Position numbers and translations under genes: made by a program. Of a stretch of 64,000 nt of DNA, positions 12,491-22,505 are shown piece by piece. The stretch lies in contig NC_091001.1 in assembly GCF_041146395.1 (NCBI RefSeq), positions 101,578,965 through 101,642,964 of the forward strand, read 5' to 3'. The stretch is from Eulemur rufifrons (taxonomy: Eukaryota; Chordata; Mammalia; Primates; Lemuridae). The notes beneath the pieces were generated by a model. That model saw only the letters and a list, made by a program, of their open reading frames with translations, did no database searches and was not told the origin of the DNA. How positions within the stretch are numbered: the stretch's first letter is position 1; every line of letters begins with the position of its first letter.

Positions 12491-13620
12491 TACAGTCCCT
12501 TTTAAGCCCAGTGTTTATTTATTTTCTGCTCATAGGATCTGTCTGGTTCTGTCAGTGAGTGTTGAAATCCTAGCAATTATGATGTTGCTGTATATCTCTT
12601 TATTTAGATCTAGTAGGGTTTGCTTTATGAATCTGGGCACACCTGTGCATAAATGTTTAGGATTGTTATGTCTTTTTCATTCTCTTGAGTAGGGAATTCA
12701 AGCCATTCACGTTTATTGAAAGGATTGTTAAGTGGGATGCATTTCTAATCATCCTGTTGATTAGAACCTTGTTGCTTTGTTTTGCATCTGAGCTATTACT
12801 TTATATGGACTCTGAGCTTTAGTTCTGGGGTAATTTTATACTGGTGGGATTTTGTCGTGCTGATCAATGTATAATGCAGATCTGAGTACTCCTTCAGGGC
12901 AGGTCTGGTCTTGACAAATTCCCTCAGTGTTTGCTTGTCTGAGAAAGTCTTTATTTCTCCCTCATATAAGAAAATTAGTTTTGCAGGATATAAAATTCTA
13001 GGCTGGCCATTATTCTGTTTAAGAAGGCTGAAGATGGGGCCCCAATCTCTTCTGGCTTGTAAGGTCTCAGTTGAGAATTCTGCAGTTAGCCTGATGGGTT
13101 TTCCTTTGTAAGTTACCTTGTGTTCTTGCCTTACAGATTGCAGGAGTTCCTCCTTCATGTTAACTTTGGGTAGTCTGATGCCTACGTGTCGTGGTGATTG
13201 CCTCTTTATGATGAATCTCGTAGGTAACCTTTGAGCTTCTTGTACCTGGATATCTAAATTTCTAGCAAGATCAGGGAAGTTTTCCCTTATTATTCCCGTA
13301 TACAGTTTTTCCAACCCTTGTGTGATTTCTTCTTCACCCTCAGGGATGTAGGCTTTGTTCCTTCCACTTAATTCTTTGTTCTTTATCTTTGGCTGACTTG
13401 TTTATCACAAAGATGTTATCTTCAAGCCCTGAGAATCTTTCTTCCACCTGGTTAAGTGTACTCTTGAGACTTTCCACTGTGTTTTGCATTTCCTTGAATA
13501 AATTTTTCTTCTCTAGAAGTTCTATTTGATTTTTTTAAATAATTCAATCTCTTTAGTGAATTTTTCATTTATTTCCTGTATTGTTTTTGTTGTTTCTTTG
13601 TGTTGGGTTTCTACTTTGAC
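12491..13620 (-). mobile_element. L1 ORF1-bearing segment (HAL1-like or internally deleted L1)
   Basis: The minus strand holds the coiled-coil and RNA-binding part of L1 ORF1 (upstream end near 13610), then a short 3' segment (12795-12491). Almost all of ORF2 is absent between ORF1 and the 3' end at 11851-12490. Either this L1 lost ORF2 internally, or it is a HAL1-type element that carries only ORF1, or a truncated younger L1 inserted here. The segment 13320-13610 reads as a Lys/Glu/Leu-rich sequence on minus, with frameshifts, as expected for the ORF1p coiled coil. Confidence 0.7.
12796..13314 (-). pseudogene. L1 ORF1p C-terminal half, truncated remnant
   Basis: A 172-codon open stretch. 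L1 ORF1p is the trimeric RNA chaperone that coats L1 RNA and is needed for retrotransposition. Visible features in order: ENFPDLARNLDIQVQEAQR (about residues 11-29, start of the RRM), PRHVGIRLPKVNMKEELLQ (RRM strand and helix), then TYKGKPIRLTAEFSTETLQ and ARRDWGPIF (about 67-95, start of the C-terminal domain), and LREFVKTRPALKEYSDL near 129-145. The N-terminal coiled coil lies upstream on the same strand (13320-13610) but out of frame. Intact ORF1p is about 340 residues, so only the C-terminal half is open. The last ~30 residues do not resemble the ORF1p ends I know. It is expected to be non-functional. Confidence 0.8.
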
Positions 13621-13639
13621 TTTGATAAGAATGACAGTA

Positions 13640-13895
13640 TAAACTATCATTTACTGACAGCTCCCATGCTAGGCAAGTGCTACAAGCTTTATCTGCATCA
13701 TCTCATTTAACCGTCATAATGGGTTAAATGAGACTGGTTAAATGGTTAAATGACTCTTCTCGTAGGTAATATTTTTATTTCATCTTTTGTAGATGAGGAG
13801 ACAAGCTTAAGAAACTCACTCCAGGGCATACAGCTAGCAAATGGCAGAGCGAGAATTAGAGTGACTCCCTGGACTTCAGAGTAGGAGTTTTCCAC
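13640..13895 (+). mobile_element. MIR SINE with internal duplication
   Basis: The order matches MIR: 'GCTAGGCAAGTGCTACAAGC', 'CATCATCTCATTTAACCGTC', 'TTTGTAGATGAGGAGACAAG', 'CATACAGCTAGCAAATGGCA' and 'TCCCTGGACTTCAGAG'. Between 13704 and 13752 the GGTTAAATG motif occurs three times and forms a small hairpin with the preceding CATTTAACC. This suggests local slippage inside the relic. Confidence 0.8.
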
Positions 13896-14479
13896 CATCA
13901 TGTAATACTGCCCTATCTAGGTAGAAGACTGGGCTATGTCCATGGCCAGAGATGAAGACTTGCTGTGATTTGAACCCCCCTCTGGGCTAGGGCCAGAAAA
14001 TCAGATTTAGAAAACAACAAATAAGCACCGATCCGTAGTATAGATTCACATCATTCATAAATCCTAAATAGTTCCAATTCACTCATATCATAAAAGTCAC
14101 CTTCCCCATTTGTGCATTAACTTATTATTTATGTGTTTCCACTGATATTTTTTGTTGTTGTTCCCTGTGCTTTCCCATCCTCCAGTTAAATGCAGTCGAC
14201 TACTCAAGGATATACCACTGTGGACAAGGAAGATCACTGTAGCACTTTTTGTGACAGAAAACAAAAACAAGTAAAACCCAGCATATACCTTAAATAAATA
14301 AAAATATGTCAAAGGTATGATCTACTATACTCTTGTATATATAGTCTTGAAAATAAAGAGGTTAATTCATGTATGTATACATTTCTTAAATATATACAAG
14401 AAAAACTGCCAAAAAAAAAAAAAAACTGTGAGTATCTAAAGGCAATGTGGGTATCTAAAGGCATAAACATATATTCCTC
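13896..14479. other. No recognised feature
   Basis: AT-rich DNA with an A-run at 14411-14424. The small frames nearby (14097-14312, 14309-14566 minus) are unremarkable. Confidence 0.4.
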
Positions 14480-14870
14480 CAGTTTCATCCCCACCTTTCT
14501 GGCAGGCCATTCTCTTCCCCTCTCTCTCTGGACTTCAATCTTACTGACTCTCAGTTCTTCAAACATGCCCTACTCATTCCTGCCTCAGGGCCTTTGCACT
14601 TGCTTCATGCCTTCTCTCTCCCTGAACTTCCTCTCGACATTGCTCTTCGCCTCGCTAATTTCTGTGAATTTTTCAATGTTCATCTCAAACTGGCCTTAGT
14701 CAGGAAGGCTGGGTAGGGACCCATGCTCCACACTCTCATAGCACCTGAGTAATTATTGGTTTAATGTTTGCCAACCTGCTGAAGGTGAGCTCTTGAAGGC
14801 TAGAACCTTCTTTTCTGTCATGTTCATCATTGTTCTTCTGTGCCATGCACAATTATTTGTGTGCTCAACA
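14480..14870 (+). mobile_element. L2 LINE 3' end
   Basis: 'CCTGCCTCAGGGCCTTTGCA' followed by 'CTTGCTTCATGCCTTCTCTC' is the signature of the L2 ORF end and 3' UTR. Further on, 'GAGCTCTTGAAGGCTAGAAC' and the terminal 'CAACAATGAATG' match the L2 tail. The 108-codon frame at 14373-14699 is partly this sequence and is not a gene. Confidence 0.75.
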
Positions 14871-14899
14871 ATGAATGCAAAGCTCATGGGTCCCTTAAA

Positions 14900-15040
14900 G
14901 ATAAATACTATGTTTTACCCCTGGAGCTGGGTGTGACTCACACATTAGTGCTTAAGAGGATCACAGGGGAAGTGTTTGAGGTTGGAGTCCAGAAATTTGC
15001 CTTTTTAACAGTAATTCTAATTGGACCACACTGGCAGACA
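14900..15040 (-). mobile_element. Possible MER20-like hAT fragment
   Basis: 'AGAAATTTGCCTTTTTAACAG' near 14991 resembles the 'gaatttgcatttctaacaag' segment seen when a MER20-class element is read from the other strand. It is short and diverged, so the support is weak. Confidence 0.3.
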
Positions 15041-15044
15041 GTAC

Positions 15045-15115
15045 CTTGAGCCACATGGTAAAGTGGAGAGAACATGTGTTTTAGAGCCAAAATCTAATTT
15101 TAAATCCCATCCATC
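15045..15115 (-). mobile_element. MIR SINE 5' fragment
   Basis: 'GGTAAAGTGGAGAGAACATG' plus 'TTTTAGAGCCAAAATC' resembles the reversed MIR start. The fragment is broken by the L2 sequence that follows. Confidence 0.35.
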
Positions 15116-15470
15116 TATTAATTCAAAAAGTATTTTGAGGGGCAGACACTGTGCTGGATGCTGAAGAGACAGTGGCAAACAGTCCATCTGGCTGTCTTCA
15201 AGAGCTTTATAGTCAGGTGGGGGAGAGAGAGGTAAACAGGCAGTTGTGCAATGGACATGTGCTATGAGAAGGGCCAGCAGAGGGTGCTCTGGGGACCCAG
15301 GGCAGGGGGTACGTAGCATCATCTGGTGGTCAGGAAGGCTTCCTGGGAATGGGAGGGCTAGACGGAGAGTGGGGCAGAGAGGTTTACCTGAAGAGCAGCT
15401 CAGGTGGGCCAGGGCTGTGGGGGCGTGGCTATTGGTGAGAATGAGGGCGGGGCAGGGAACTCACCTGACT
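15116..15470 (-). mobile_element. L2 LINE 3' fragment
   Basis: The reverse of the L2 tail: 'GGGCAGACACTGTGCTGGATG', then 'TCAAGAGCTTTATAGTCAGG' and 'AGGAAGGCTTCCTGGGAATG'. The segments are in the right order. The overlapping frames on both strands (15017-15322 minus, 15246-15530 plus) come from this GC-richer repeat. Confidence 0.7.
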
Positions 15471-16199
15471 CCAGAACTAGAGGAGGATGATTTGGGAGGG
15501 GGCATCTCTGAAGGCAGTGAGCCTCCTTAATTAGGGGCATTCTAGACGCTTCCCAAAATTCCAAAGCCTTTCCATTTTCCTTCTCTTAGCTATTCGGAGA
15601 GTGATTGTGCCCACATTCGTGCCTTTTTAAGTCTCACCCTGAAGTTTGCGGCGTACAGTTTCCCCCTGTATTATTATTATTATTTTGCTAACCCAATCCA
15701 GGATTAAGACCCCTGTGTTATTTTAATGAAATCGCAAAGATCAGAAATTGGTCCGTGGTGATATGCAAAGGGCTCAGAAAACACCGAAGCAATAAGGTTA
15801 AGAGGGTGGGTGACAGCACAGAATTTCATAAGTCTTCAAAGTCAATTTAGGGCTTTTATATGAAACCCCCCAAAGGTCCAGGTAATAAATTCTCATTCTC
15901 TTTTCCATAGTCACTCCTCCTTCATCGTCCAGAACTTCTCTGGACTTCAAAGTCTCCCTGCGCTCCCAGAGGAGCTCTCCGGGCATCAGCAGGGCTGTGA
16001 GCATGGAACTGGCAGATGCAGGGCCCTGTCCCCTCCCCGCGCACGCGAGGCTGCCTGTTAACTTGGGTCACTGTCCTCTGGATGAAGGCACATTTTAAAA
16101 ACACTCTGAGCCAATGATTCTAGACATTCTGGTCTCTTGTTAATATAGGATAATAAATTTCTAAATTCAGCAATGACAAATAACCCTTCATAAGTTATT
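15471..16199. other. No recognised feature; short GC-rich patch
   Basis: Single-copy-looking DNA. It includes a (TTA)n stretch at 15670-15684 and a small CpG patch near 16038-16050. The patch is far too short to be a CpG island. Confidence 0.4.
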
Positions 16200-16720
16200 A
16201 ATACTTCATAAAACAAATATTCCAACTTTCTTTTAGTGTCTGGCTTTCCCCTGCTCTCTTCTCTTCTGTTGTTCTATCTTTCTCCTAATATTTCTTTTTT
16301 ATTCTTACATCTGTCTTTTCTCAGACTCCCTTCGCAGTTCTAGGTTTGGTTTTGATTGTAAAATGTTGTCCCAAGTATACAGTTTGCTAATTTACTTTGA
16401 TAAGCTCTTTGAATTTCCAAATGGGATTTAAGAAAAATGGGTCCTCTTTGTTGCAACTGTTGTGGTCTTGCTCTAGGATTTCTTTGGCCATCAAGATAAA
16501 GCGGATTTTATAATTTGTAATTTTTTCTTAACCAAGGCCACATTTAAACTACTTGCCTCTTCTTTTTCTTCTTTTATTCCTCTCCTAGGCTTTCTTTCCA
16601 CTTCTCTCTTTCCTTTCCCTATATGATATCTCATTTATTTAGCAGTTTTCCCCACCCTCTCTTTCCCCTTTCTCTTCTGTTTCTCTTCAACTTCCCTTCC
16701 TCTCTCTCTGGTGTTGATTT
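16200..16720. repeat. Pyrimidine-rich tracts
   Basis: The plus strand is strongly C/T biased, most clearly at 16556-16720 where runs such as 'CTTCTCTCTTTCCTTTCCCT' repeat. No simple unit is maintained, so it is a degenerate polypyrimidine region and not a clean microsatellite. Confidence 0.6.
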
Positions 16721-17874
16721 CCTTACTGGTTAGCATTAATATTACTGGAGAAAAAAAAGTTCTGATAATTCACTGGAATTCCCACCAGATCAGCTGTGGC
16801 TAGAAGCAGTATAGGTTTCCATGAAGGTTCTTTTAAAATTTATTTAAGGTGACAGTTTAAAACACTTATAATAAAAGAGAGCAATCTGAAATTCTTAGAA
16901 ACATATAAAAATGTCTTATGCAAATGAACAGTTCTTAGTGTCAGTTTAATACATGTTGCCTCTCTCTATTGTCTTGATTCCAGTTCCATGTAAATATGGG
17001 TTCAAGAACACACGCTAAATTTGATTGCCAATCTTCCTTCTTGAACACATGCATCCTACAAGTCATAGCACTTGCTCTTTTGAGCAGGCATCACTAGCAC
17101 TTTCCTGCCACTTCTTAACTCTCCGTGTTTTATAGCCTTCCAGGGAGAAAGGAGCCTGACTGCTTAAGCATCCCTCAAGGCAGGATGGACAGCGGCCCCA
17201 AATATCTACCAGATGTCATCCTGTATCTCAGGATGAATCCATTATTGATTCGAAGCTCTCGCTAGGGTAACTTTTGCCAGGTTTCCTTTCACACTTGTGA
17301 TGAGGAGATGGATTGAGCATCAGTAAGGGGACAAGACAATAACAATAAACAGACACGGGTTTAAAGCAAGGCAGCAATAACAAAAACAATCCCTGGTCCC
17401 CTGACAGTCTCTTTCCTTCCAGCGCCAGGTTGCAAATCACTTTCTGTTTCCTTCTCCCTGAGCTCACACATATTCAGATACAGGATCTGAAAACGTGCCC
17501 AATTTGAGTTCTTGTTCAGGAAATATTTGGATAAGAGAGACAGGACTAAAGAAATTCAGAGTCATCTTGGAAGAAGTTATCAAAAGAGATGGGCGTGTTA
17601 GGCATGGGAAGTGAAAAGGACGACTTAATTCTCCATTCCTGTCTAATCGGAATCACTTGCAGCCTCAAAAGCAGGTCCTGATTGCAGTGGAAGCCAAAGG
17701 CATATTTTCCATGTTCAAAGCAGAATCCATCATATTCTCCCCCTCCTTCCAAACCTGTAGTCTCTCATCCAATTTACCTAATACATCACTGTCATGTTCA
17801 TTTCTCTAAAGCTCTTTACTCTCAACTGCCTTAGATATTTTCAGGAAGTTGGTGTGATAAAAATATATGAATCA
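16721..17874. other. No recognised feature
   Basis: Single-copy-looking DNA. The frames at 17228-17467 and 17546-17752 on minus show no domain I recognise. Confidence 0.4.
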
Positions 17875-18540
17875 GTTTATCCAACCATTATGTGTCACGT
17901 GTCTGCATTAGGGCTACAGAGAGCAATAAGAAATGGCGCTGCCCAGTGTAGCCGGAAGATGGTGGTATAAACAGATACAAAGAAATGTGACACATGGTGC
18001 TATGGAGAAGAACATGTATTAGCTCAAAAGGAAGAGCAAGGCTGGGGATTATCAGGGAAGGCTTCCTGGCGGAGGTGACATTTGAGCTGCATTTTCAAGG
18101 ATGAATAGTGTTTTCCCAGACTGATAAGGAGGCTACTCCCATAGTTGTATGAGAGTGTGAGAAATCATGACACTGAAAAGAAAAAACTGCAGAATTCCAG
18201 GTCAGAGCATAGGGGGCACAGGGAATGTATGCTTGACAGGATTACTGGGTAGACAGGTAGGTAAAGTTCAGAAGATGATGGACCTTGTGTATCATATTGA
18301 GGGTTTGGAGGTTATTGTATAGGAGAGAGGGACCTAGTGATGGATTTTTAAGCCAAGGACAATGCAATCGTATTTCTACTTGGGACTGATGCCTTGTGGG
18401 TAGTGCGCTGGGGGTGGTCTTGTCAGAGGGAAGCATTGACGTGGGGTACCCACAAGAAGGAGCTTCAATAAGAGTACGAGGGAGGATTGTAGGGGCTGGG
18501 AAGCAGTTAGATGTGAGAGATTGAATAATGATAAATAATA
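17875..18540 (-). mobile_element. L2 LINE 3' region
   Basis: A long run of reversed L2 segments in order: 'GTGCTATGGAGAAGAACATG', 'GAAGGCTTCCTGGCGGAGGT', 'GACATTTGAGCTGCATTTTC', then 'GACCTTGTGTATCATATTG' and 'TAAGCCAAGGACAATGC'. The copy is diverged but extends over about 650 bases. Confidence 0.7.
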
Positions 18541-18579
18541 AATTAACATAGGCCACTTACTTGCTTTAAAAAAAAAAAA

Positions 18580-19085
18580 CCAAAAAACCTTCAGTGGTCT
18601 CTCGTGAGTTACCAAATTAAGCTGAAAATATTTAGCCTGATATTCAACACCTTTAGGAATTTGAGTACAATCCATTTTTATGACTCCATTCCCCAGTATT
18701 CCTCCACTGGGAGAAAAAGTAGTGAGACGCTAATTGCCTTCTCTCTAGTTTTCCCAATTCCCGATTGTTGCTCAAGCATTAGCTCTGCGGTGACGGCCCT
18801 TTCACTCTCTGGCCCAAAGCCCCCCGTGGGCCAGCTCATCCACGCTTCTTTGTTCTCCCCAGCTGAACAGAATCTCTCCCTTCTTGGAGATGTCATAGGA
18901 ACCTGAGTTTATTTCGCTCATTTCACTTGTTTCTATAGTACTTTGTGTTTGCTCACTGGTCTTCTCTCCCTTCCACTGCTTTTATCAACTACCATGCAAT
19001 CTTACTGAGGACTGGGACTGTCTTATTCATATTTTCACCCCCTTTCATGCCTCACATACAGAACATTGAACATAGCAGTTGTAAA
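18580..19085 (+). mobile_element. L2 LINE 3' region, opposite to its neighbour
   Basis: 'CCTTCAGTGGTCTCTCGTGA' matches the conserved L2 'cttcaatggctccc' start of the RT C-terminal/3' UTR segment. Later segments such as 'ACTGAGGACTGGGACTGTC' follow the L2 order. It lies tail to tail with the minus-strand L2 at 17875-18540, separated by a 12-A run at 18567-18579. Confidence 0.6.
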
Positions 19086-19870
19086 GTAATTTTTTTTTTT
19101 CAAAGAAATGATTTTTACTCCAGCTGAATTTCCATACTTTCATGAAGTAGAGAATTAGAACATTTAGGCAGATAATCCAAATGAAAGTATCTACTTTGGC
19201 CATGATATCATATCGGGCCATTACTAAGTGAAATCTCATGACAATATTACCTCAGATGAGATTTTCTAATTGAGTAAAAGAAAATACATATAAAGTTTTA
19301 TACCCCCAAATATCATATCCATCAATAAATCTTAGTTATATTTGGCACATCTCAAAGAGACCAACAGATTGTAAAGATATTATTGATAAGATTCTATAAG
19401 CTTATATCCTGCTATTAATTTTTTATAAGGAATTTCTATGCCTTTAATGAGAATTCTGATTTAAAAAAAAACACAAAAGTTTTAAATGAATTTGTTTTCA
19501 GTTCTGTAGTGAGTTATGTGTGGGTACAAGTGGAGAATTGCTTTTAGGCATATTTATAGACCATATGCATTTATTCATTTAGGGATATTTGAGTAAAAAC
19601 TTCCCCCAAAGGCCACAAGCATGAAAGATTACATGAATATTTGAATTATTACTATTTTGTTCCTCAATATGATTATTATTATGGTATTTATATGATATTC
19701 ATCTTTGGCAATAAGTATGTACATTTATTAAAAATAAAAAAAGAATTTTTGTATCTCTACATGGTCCTTAAGGATCAAATATTGCTGCTATTTATTAATA
19801 ACTGATGTGAAACCAAAGCACAAAGAGATAAAGCTAATTGCTTGGGAGCCCTCGAAGTAATCTGGGGACT
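19086..19870. other. AT-rich, no recognised feature
   Basis: A/T-rich sequence with a T-run at 19090-19100. No gene or familiar repeat. Confidence 0.45.
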
Positions 19871-19874
19871 TTGT

Positions 19875-20062
19875 AAAGATTTGAGCACAGCCTTCAAGGC
19901 GCAGTTCAGTTGCGCTGCCTCCCAAGAGGTTGGCTTGGCTGCCCTGACCTGTATTGATCCTCCTGACTCTCCACTGTATCCAAGACATGGCTCTTGTGTA
20001 AATCTCTGTTTAGCGGGTATTGGTCTCGTCTGCCCATTTAGACTTCAAGTTCCTTTAGGGAT
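19875..20062 (+). mobile_element. L2 LINE 3' fragment
   Basis: 'CCTTCAAGGCGCAGTTCAGT' and 'TTGGCTTGGCTGCCCTGACC' correspond to the L2 3' UTR 'cttcaaggcccagctcaag...gccttccctgac' segment. Confidence 0.6.
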
Positions 20063-20064
20063 AT

Positions 20065-20395
20065 GAAAACCCATGTTTATTGAGTGCTTAGTATGTGCCA
20101 GGTACCAGGGATAGAGAAAGGAAAACCCAGTGCAGTACCTTCTCAAAATCTATGGGTGAGACAGGAAAGTGTCCGCGACATCCTTCTGGCAGGAAGAATA
20201 CTTTTATGGAGAAAAACACAGGGTGTCATTGATTCACAGAGAGGGAACTGCCAACAAGCTAGCTGTTTATAACAGATGGAACAGAGGCTCACAAAGGGTA
20301 AAGCACTCGCCCAGGATAATGGTGCAGTAAATGGCAGTTGCAGGAACTGAACCCCAGCTGTACAGCCCCAGAGTCCCCAGCCTTCTTTTTCTATG
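20065..20395 (+). mobile_element. MIR SINE, stretched by internal sequence
   Basis: 'TTGAGTGCTTAGTATGTGCC' and 'AGGTACCAGGGAT' open the element. The 3' half ('GGAACAGAGGCTCACAAAGG', 'GAACTGAACCCCAGCTG', 'CCCCAGAGTCCCCAGCC') follows after about 100 extra bases, compared with a usual MIR of about 260 bases. Confidence 0.75.
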
Positions 20396-20399
20396 TTAA

Positions 20400-21890
20400 G
20401 TTGCTACCCCACTTGAACACCCAACTGTGTCTCCCCATTGTTTGTGTGCTCCTCTGCACCTCTATGGCGGTCGTCATACATAGGAAATGGTGGTTTTTGT
20501 TGAGTTAAGGCAAAGGAGAGGATATTGTTTCTTTCTATATTTCACACCAAATATTAACTTAATGCTAAATGACTCACTAAAGCACTTGCATGTTTTCAAA
20601 AGGTGAAATTAGGCAGGTTGGGGAAAGGTCAGGACCAACTATTGCTCTATTTCTCTTGTGCCATTGAAATTGAAAAAAGAAAAGAAAAGAAAGAAAGAAG
20701 GCCACGGTTTAACCCACCTGGATGGAAATGGGGCAGAACTGGGGTCTTGCAATGAGTAATGAGGAGAAGGCTGTTGCAAAGCTAGTGAGTGGACTTTGAA
20801 AGCCTAGGGTTGGCTGCTTATACCTTCTGTCAAATTCAGCTCTGTTTTTATGGGTATCAGACAGGAAAGATTCAAGTACAGGATGGATTTGGGACATAAG
20901 TGGCCCATTCTTTATGCCCATTGCTCCATCATTAACCTTCCCACTCAGTCCTTGAAATGAAAAGCCCAGCATCTTCCATCTGCTCCACGTTATTTATGAT
21001 GATGTCTCTAATTATGTCCAATTGAGTTGCTGTCGATGATTAAAGGTAATAAGTAATAATAACTTGGCCTCATCATTACCACCATTATTATTAGCTCATT
21101 GATTGCAATAATTTCTAAAATTACCCTTTGGAATAAAATATGTTAAGCACCTGGTTTGTCCTTTTTAGGAACATCTGCTCTAAATGTGTGATAGCGTAGG
21201 ACTGAACGTGTCTTGCTCTGAAAGGAAAGCAAACAATGTTGACTTTGGGAATCTTGTCTGTGCTGGTATGGATATATTGTGAGATGATGAGAGGAAATAA
21301 TGATCATGCTCAAGTTCAATGCTGGAATCACAGAGCTGTTAAAAAGAAAAAGGAAGAAAAACACACATACACACAACCTAGCGTATCCTGTGGCTACTGC
21401 AATCTTTGCTCCTTCTTTGAAAAAATTCACATCTTCCACATGGCCCTGATCCTTGCCATGGTGGTACCTCTCCTGGTCTGTACACCCAGGATATTGGATA
21501 TGTGGTATTTGGGAGCTACGGGAGGCAGGAGAGAAGATAAAGCCATATGTGAAGGCAGAGGGCAGAGGTCTGTAGGGAATCCTTTTAGAAGATCCTCTTC
21601 CTAACACCATGTTCCTGCTTTGGTTCTAAAAATTCCCACCATTGGCCTTTCATTCTTTTTGGTTAAGTGGTCTTCTCAAGGAACCTCTTTGGGAGTGAGG
21701 GCCCACCATTGCGAGTTGCACTGTTTGTTTACAATGCTTTGGTATGCTTTACATACTTCCCTCTTTTATAGGGTTGGGAGCCACAATGGAGACAGACTTG
21801 GATTGTTCTTAGCGGTGTAGGATACTAGGGAAACACTGGCTCTGAGAATAGTATTTAAAACATAGCTATTTCAACCTTTTAGCCTGCCTG
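20400..21890. other. No recognised gene; A/G microsatellite
   Basis: Single-copy-looking DNA. A GAAA/GAAAA-type purine tract lies at 20672-20700. The largest frames (21143-21610 minus, 155 codons; 21236-21604 plus, 122 codons) overlap in antisense. I see no recognisable domain, and the minus frame runs through a T-rich stretch encoding CVCVFFFLFLF. I consider both to be chance. Confidence 0.45.
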
Positions 21891-22094
21891 CACTGTCCGA
21901 TATTGTAGCCACTAGTCACATATGGTAATTTACATTTACATTAATTAAAATTAAATGAAACTAAAAAATCATTTTATCAGTTGCACCAACCACACTTCAA
22001 AAGCTCAATAGCCAGTTTGTATCTAGTGGCTACCATTTTGGTAAGTGAAAATATAGAACATTTCCATCATCACAGAATGCTATCTAGGACAGTG
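21891..22094. mobile_element. Non-autonomous DNA transposon with visible terminal inverted repeats
   Basis: The element begins CACTGTCC (21891) and ends GGACAGTG (22094), a perfect 8-bp terminal inverted repeat. A second inverted pair lies inside: GTAGCCACTAG (21905-21915) with CTAGTGGCTAC (22023-22033). The interior is AT-rich ('TAATTAAAATTAAATGAAAC'). It encodes nothing. A related, longer copy lies in the opposite orientation at 53670-53900. The family is a common mammalian DNA-transposon fossil whose name I cannot assign with certainty. Confidence 0.8.
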
Positions 22095-22325
22095 CTGGCA
22101 GACTGTTAGAAACATTTACTAAGTAAGGATTAGATGTGATGAACTTTTGTTAGGTGCTAAGAGTTGATTTGTCATAGAAGCCCCCAAAAGATTTGAGTGA
22201 CTGAATCACATATAATCCATCCCAGCTCTGAAGGACTCAGACCCTTTCACAAAAAGGCATAAATACAGGATATATGCCTTTATGTTACCAATATATAAAA
22301 TAAATACATATTTAAAAATGAATTG
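22095..22325. other. No certain feature
   Basis: Possibly diverged L2-like DNA ('GTTAGGTGCTAAGAG'), but not supportable. Confidence 0.3.
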
Positions 22326-22505
22326 CTATCATATTTGTTATCTCATTTACTATACGTAATAATCCTGAGAGAGTAGATTATGTCCATTTTAGAAATGAAT
22401 AAACAGGCCCTGTGAAGCTAGATAATTTCTCCAAGGCCACAAAGACTCCCTAGTGTGCTATAATAAGTGGTAGAACCAGTTTGGTCTTTAGAATCTTATT
22501 TCAAT
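22326..22505 (+). mobile_element. MIR SINE fragment
   Basis: 'TATCTCATTTACTATACGTA', 'CATTTTAGAAATGAATAAAC', 'AAGGCCACAAAGACTC' and 'GTGGTAGAACCAG' follow the MIR order. The 5' part is missing. Confidence 0.7.

Noticed and set aside
16020..16055. Small CpG-rich patch as a possible promoter
   Set aside because: Only a handful of CpGs over about 30 bases, with no island, initiator or coding sequence next to it.
21143..21610. 155-codon open frame on minus
   Set aside because: It overlaps a 122-codon frame on the other strand and includes a run of Phe/Leu/Val from a T-rich stretch. No domain recognised.
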